From Nitrospiraceae bacterium (GTDB lineage: Bacteria; Nitrospirota; Nitrospiria; Nitrospirales; UBA2166), in the NCBI GenBank assembly GCA_002726235.1, contig PBSN01000027.1:1-10068 (forward strand): DNA of 10,068 nucleotides, given 5' to 3'. Numbering within the stretch: position 1 is the first letter of the stretch; each line of letters starts with the position of its first letter. The notes under the pieces are model-generated. The model made no database searches, was not told where the DNA came from, and worked only from the letters and a program-made list of their open reading frames with translations. Below, piece after piece: positions 6,889-10,068 of the stretch. A program made the position numbers and the translations under genes.

Positions 6889-8529
6889 ATGCGTCGCCTA
6901 AAAATCACTATTCTTGATCTCCTGACCAAAGGTCCAACCACAAGTCTTTACGCACGGGTCATGAATCAGAATCTCGCCAGTATTATGCCTCAGGTGGTTG
7001 CAGTGTGGTGTGAGCAGATGGGTCACGATGTTCAATTCATTTGTTACACTGGTTTAGAAGATCTCAACAGCGAGCTACAGCGTGATGCAGATCTCTTATT
7101 TATCGCGGCATTTACCCGTTCGGCCGAACTCTCCTACGCCATTAGCAGTTCTTTCAGACAGCAAGGAGCTGTGACTGTGTTGGGCGGACCTCATGCACGG
7201 TGCTACCCGCAGGACGCGGCACGTTACTTCGACTATGTTGTGGGTTTTACTGACAAAGCGTTGATTGGAGATATCATCCGAGATTGTGAACCACATCGAC
7301 CCATCGGGCAACAGCTCAGTGTAGCTCAACAACCGCGTGAACTGCCTGGGGTCAAGGAACGGTGGAAATTTATTGAGCCTACCATCAGTAAAGCACCTAC
7401 ATCCTTCAAAATTATTCCCATGATCGGAAGTATGGGCTGTCCGTACACCTGCGGTTTTTGTATCGATGCGAACATCGATTTTCAGCAATTGGGCTTTGAT
7501 CAAATTCGTGAGGATCTTCGGTTTCTGCTTACGAAAATAGATAGGCCCTGCGTTGCGTGGCATGATCCCAACTTCGGCGTAAGCTTCAACCAGTACATGG
7601 GAGTCATCGAGGACACTATTGCACCTGATTCGATTGATTTTATTGCTGAAAGCACCTTGTCAATCCTGAGCGAATCGCACCTCAGACGGATGCAGAGAAA
7701 CGGATTCAAAGCCGTACTTCCGGGTATTGAATCCTGGTACGACCACGCGGACAAATCAAGCTCTGGCCGACGGACCGGCCTTGAAAAGGTCAGGCACATC
7801 GCTGACCATATCAATTTAGTCCACCAATATATCCCCTACACCCAGTCAAACTTTGTTCTGGGGTTGGACAGCGATGAGGGGCCAGAACCGTTTGAACTGA
7901 CCAAAGAGTTTCTCAAGCGGGTGCCCGGAACTTTCCCAGCATTCTCCTTGCTGTCGGCATTTGGCCAAGCTTCGCCATTCAATCTCGATCTGCAACGAGA
8001 GGGCAGGGTCCTACCGTTCCCATTCTACTTTCTCGACAACAACAAGGCTATGAATGTTCGTCCAAAGAACTATACGTGGCCGGAGTTCTACGATCATCTC
8101 GTTGATCTTACTCGTTACGCGTTCTCTTGGCCACGGATTTCTCGCAGGGTGGTTACAACCAAAGGTTGGGTTCCGAAGTGGTTGAATGTGGTTCGTAGTG
8201 TATCGTCCGAGGGATTTGGCCGTCTCAAGTATCACACAACCATTCGCAGGAAACTTGATTCGGATATTGCTTTTCGTCGTTACTTGGAGGGGGAAAGCAC
8301 CGCACTTCCGGAGTTTTATAAAGAGAAGATTAAAAAGAAACTGGGCCTATATTGGGAAATGCTACCAGATGGGGCCTTGTCTCACGACCACTTGGCATAT
8401 CTCAAGACACACGGTCGCATGGCAGATAATCTCGCTGAACATTCAACCCCAGCAGACACTGATGACGTAACTTCCCGGGGCAATAAAGTGTCAGTGAAAC
8501 TGTGCGTCCCCCACACGCAGACCACCTAA
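6889..8529 (+). CDS. Radical SAM protein with a B12-binding-like N-terminal domain, function unknown
   Basis: 546 residues. The CxxxCxxC motif that binds the SAM-cleaving 4Fe-4S cluster is intact at C184, C188 and C191 (GCPYTCGFC). Before it is a Rossmann-like region resembling the cobalamin-binding domain of class B radical SAM enzymes, with GGPHA near residues 99-103 and FDYVVG near 115-120. The Asp-x-His-x-x-Gly motif of His-on cobalamin proteins is not seen, and the usual acidic GEGE after FDYVV reads GFTD. Downstream, HDPNFGV (225-231) and GIESW match the family core. The C-terminal 200 residues are basic and aromatic-rich with no domain I recognise. The ATG at 6889 is preferred because GGAG (6881-6884) precedes it; an in-frame TTG at 6877 would add four residues. 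It sits inside the nuo cluster on the opposite strand. Substrate is unknown; methylation, ring formation or lipid/cofactor modification are all possible. Confidence 0.88.
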   Translation: MRRLKITILDLLTKGPTTSLYARVMNQNLASIMPQVVAVWCEQMGHDVQFICYTGLEDLNSELQRDADLLFIAAFTRSAELSYAISSSFRQQGAVTVLGGPHARCYPQDAARYFDYVVGFTDKALIGDIIRDCEPHRPIGQQLSVAQQPRELPGVKERWKFIEPTISKAPTSFKIIPMIGSMGCPYTCGFCIDANIDFQQLGFDQIREDLRFLLTKIDRPCVAWHDPNFGVSFNQYMGVIEDTIAPDSIDFIAESTLSILSESHLRRMQRNGFKAVLPGIESWYDHADKSSSGRRTGLEKVRHIADHINLVHQYIPYTQSNFVLGLDSDEGPEPFELTKEFLKRVPGTFPAFSLLSAFGQASPFNLDLQREGRVLPFPFYFLDNNKAMNVRPKNYTWPEFYDHLVDLTRYAFSWPRISRRVVTTKGWVPKWLNVVRSVSSEGFGRLKYHTTIRRKLDSDIAFRRYLEGESTALPEFYKEKIKKKLGLYWEMLPDGALSHDHLAYLKTHGRMADNLAEHSTPADTDDVTSRGNKVSVKLCVPHTQTT

Positions 8530-8564
8530 GTTTTGGTTGGTGCGTTGTGCGTTGGTTTGGGGAG

Positions 8565-8592
8565 AGGTTATGGCAAAACCCGGATTTTTTTT
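8565..8592 (+). terminator. Possible weak terminator after the radical SAM gene
   Basis: A short GGTT...AACC stem with a 7-nt loop is followed by eight T (8585-8592) about 55 nt after the radical SAM stop. The stem is only four or five base pairs, so this is a weak candidate. The T run reaches into the last codon of the convergent nuoC. Confidence 0.25.
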
Positions 8593-9079
8593 ACGGCTTT
8601 TCACCGAGAAACTCGAACGTATCGCGCCAGCCTTTACCTTGTAGCGGGAAGTCTTTGCGTAGAGGGTACCCTTCAGGGTAGTCGTCAGGAAGGAGGATTC
8701 GGCGGAGATCAGGGTGATTGTCGAAACGGATACCCATCATGTCAAAGACTTCTCTCTCCATAAATTCGGCCCCTTTCCAGATATCCACCATGGAATCGAG
8801 ACGCGGGTCGGATTCTGGAATTCGAGTTTTTACTCGTATGCGGTGACGCTTTGGAATGGAATAGACCTCGTAGACGACTTCAAATCTCTCAGGATCGTTT
8901 GGCCAGTCCACGGAACTTACGTGAACCATGTAATCGCAGGCCATCTCGGGATCGTCGCGGAGAAATTGGCACACCTTGTGGATCGATTCACGTTTGACGC
9001 TGGCGGTCACTTCTCCTAGGTATTCCATCATAACGGCTTCCGGAAATCGTTCTTTTATGCGGGCCGAAAGTGGATGCAT
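8591..9079 (-). CDS. nuoC: NADH-quinone oxidoreductase subunit C (30 kDa)
   Basis: Peripheral Q-module subunit that packs against NuoD and NuoI, 162 residues and not fused to NuoD (in E. coli the two are one protein). The family signature is clear at about residues 101-133 (WKGAEFMEREVFDMMGI, then DNHPDLRRILLPDDYPEGYPLRKD to residue 143). The ATG at 9079 overlaps the nuoB stop by one base (TAATG), with GGAAGGG just upstream as ribosome site, so translation is likely coupled to nuoB. It is the last gene of the right-hand nuo block. Its 3' end faces the end of the radical SAM gene across 61 bp. No terminator for nuoC is evident, so transcripts may run antisense into that gene. Confidence 0.97.
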   Translation of the reverse strand: MHPLSARIKERFPEAVMMEYLGEVTASVKRESIHKVCQFLRDDPEMACDYMVHVSSVDWPNDPERFEVVYEVYSIPKRHRIRVKTRIPESDPRLDSMVDIWKGAEFMEREVFDMMGIRFDNHPDLRRILLPDDYPEGYPLRKDFPLQGKGWRDTFEFLGEKP

Positions 9080-9600
9080 TACCCTTCCATGCTGACTTCT
9101 TTGGGTTGTTTAGTGAACACTCGGCGACGCATGATTTCGTCCTGAAGTTTGAGTATGCCATCGAAGAGTGCTTCTGGCGTTGGTGGACATCCAGGCACAT
9201 ACATGTCAACCGGAACAATGCGATCGACACCTTGGACCACAGGATAACTATCGTAAATATTTCCTGAGGTCGCGCACGAGCCCATCGAAATCACATACTT
9301 TGGTTCGGGCATCTGGTCGTATACCTTTCGAACCACAGGGGCCATGCGACGACAGACAGTTCCGGCGACGATCATCAGGTCTGATTGACGAGGAGTCCCG
9401 CGAAAGATACCGGCGCCAAATCGATCCATGTCATATCGGGACGATACCGCTGCCATCATCTCAATGGCACAACAGGCCAGCCCAAAGGTCATCGGCCATA
9501 GGGATCCTTTTCGAGCCCAATTTACTGCCCGTTCTAGGGTCAGAGTGATGACTCCAAGATCTCCAGATTTATCCTGTGGTCCGATATGAATTAATCCCAT
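9079..9600 (-). CDS. nuoB: NADH-quinone oxidoreductase subunit B (PSST; cluster N2)
   Basis: Q-module subunit binding cluster N2, the last Fe-S centre before quinone, 173 residues. The four ligands are all present with canonical spacing: the adjacent pair C43/C44 ([11 protein letters not shown]), C109 ([10 protein letters not shown]) and C138 ([11 protein letters not shown]). The intervening [11 protein letters not shown] and [10 protein letters not shown] stretches are typical. It overlaps nuoA by 10 nt (9591-9600), with AAGGGG about 7 nt before its ATG, and touches nuoC by one base. Nothing is degraded. Confidence 0.98.
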   Translation of the reverse strand: MGLIHIGPQDKSGDLGVITLTLERAVNWARKGSLWPMTFGLACCAIEMMAAVSSRYDMDRFGAGIFRGTPRQSDLMIVAGTVCRRMAPVVRKVYDQMPEPKYVISMGSCATSGNIYDSYPVVQGVDRIVPVDMYVPGCPPTPEALFDGILKLQDEIMRRRVFTKQPKEVSMEG

Positions 9601-9992
9601 TCCAATGCCCCTTTCATCCAGGCATAGAAGTAGGCGACGAAAAACAGACCGATAAAAATCATCATTTCCATCATGCCAATCATCCCGATTTCATTGAATG
9701 CTACGGCCCACGGATATAAGAAAATCACTTCGACATCGAAGATGACAAATAACATTGCGATGATGTAATACCGAACGGGAAATGGCATTCGAGCATCTGA
9801 AATTGGTTCGCTGCCACATTCATAGGTGGTAAGTTTTTCCGCTTCGGGGTACTTGGGCTGTGCGACGTGGCTGACCAGCAGGGTGCCAGCACCAAACACA
9901 AACGCCGCCCCCAAAAATAGGAGGATTGGCAAATACTCGGTTAAGTAAGCGATAAGTGAAGGAGAAAGCTCCATGGCTAGACAGCATAGCAT
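9591..9992 (-). CDS. nuoA: NADH-quinone oxidoreductase subunit A
   Basis: Small membrane subunit of complex I next to the quinone site, 133 residues from the ATG at 9992 or 127 from the in-frame ATG at 9974. Three hydrophobic helices are seen at about 19-42, 73-97 and 102-125. The conserved YECGSEP loop (58-64, with the exposed Cys of the family) and [20 protein letters not shown] segment are present. AAAGG lies 3 nt before the 9992 ATG, which is close; the 9974 ATG has no ribosome site, but [10 protein letters not shown] looks like a more natural NuoA beginning. The start is therefore uncertain by six residues. It is the first gene of the cluster in this window and overlaps nuoB by 10 nt. 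Confidence 0.96.
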   Translation of the reverse strand: MLCCLAMELSPSLIAYLTEYLPILLFLGAAFVFGAGTLLVSHVAQPKYPEAEKLTTYECGSEPISDARMPFPVRYYIIAMLFVIFDVEVIFLYPWAVAFNEIGMIGMMEMMIFIGLFFVAYFYAWMKGALEWD

Positions 9993-10012
9993 TGGCCTTT
10001 TTTCTGGTGCAA
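9983..10012 (-). promoter_or_regulatory. Possible promoter of nuoA
   Basis: On the minus strand TTGCAC (10007-10012) and TATGCT (9983-9988) are spaced by 18 nt, a fair fit to -35 and -10 boxes. If used, transcription would begin near the 9974 ATG and would exclude the 9992 start, leaving almost no leader, so the assignment is doubtful. A second copy of TTGCACC lies 27 bp further upstream (10033-10039). Confidence 0.25.
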
Positions 10013-10054
10013 GCGGATAATGGGCCTATGCCGGTGCAACGTATGGGCATTATT

Positions 10055-10068
10055 CCCCCCCCCCCCCC
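10055..10068. repeat. Homopolymer run of 14 C at the sequence end
   Basis: The last 14 bases are all C (G on the nuoA coding strand), about 60 bp upstream of nuoA. A run this long at a sequence end most likely marks where assembly or sequencing failed, though a genuine G tract upstream of nuoA cannot be excluded. Confidence 0.9.

Overview
The window carries most of a bacterial respiratory complex I (nuo) gene cluster, read on the minus strand from right to left. It is interrupted by one radical SAM gene on the plus strand. The minus-strand order is nuoA (9992), nuoB, nuoC, then the opposing radical SAM gene, then nuoD, a formate-dehydrogenase-like nuoG, nuoI, nuoJ, nuoK, and the first 245 codons of an antiporter-like membrane subunit that runs off the left edge. 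No RNA gene, insertion sequence, CRISPR array or integrase is visible.

Layout. Right block (8591-9992): nuoA, nuoB and nuoC are tightly packed, with overlaps of 10 and 1 nt. Middle (6675-8590): the radical SAM gene, convergent with nuoC and divergent from nuoD. Left block (1-6674): nuoD, a 184-bp gap, nuoG, nuoI, nuoJ, nuoK and the partial antiporter subunit, with short gaps or a 4-nt overlap. The right end of the sequence is a run of 14 C, probably where an assembly stopped.

How it works together. NuoB, C, D and I carry or surround the quinone-reducing Q module (clusters N2, N6a, N6b and the quinone-site His/Tyr of NuoD). NuoA, J and K plus the antiporter-like subunit belong to the membrane arm. 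NuoG supplies a chain of predicted Fe-S clusters for electron entry. Genes for the NADH-binding NuoE/NuoF are missing from their usual place between nuoD and nuoG, and nuoH is missing from its usual place between nuoG and nuoI. NuoG is unusual: it carries two complete ferredoxin-type 4Fe-4S motifs and a formate-dehydrogenase-type pterin domain in which the metal-binding Cys/Sec is replaced by Gly. This suggests a complex I with a non-standard electron input (ferredoxin or another partner), or with its NADH module and NuoH encoded elsewhere.

Organism. Protein sequences, especially NuoA and NuoD, look to me like those of Nitrospirota (Nitrospira-like) bacteria or a nearby deep lineage. The moderate G+C content gives no strong additional evidence. 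This is an impression from memory, not a search, and is only moderately likely.
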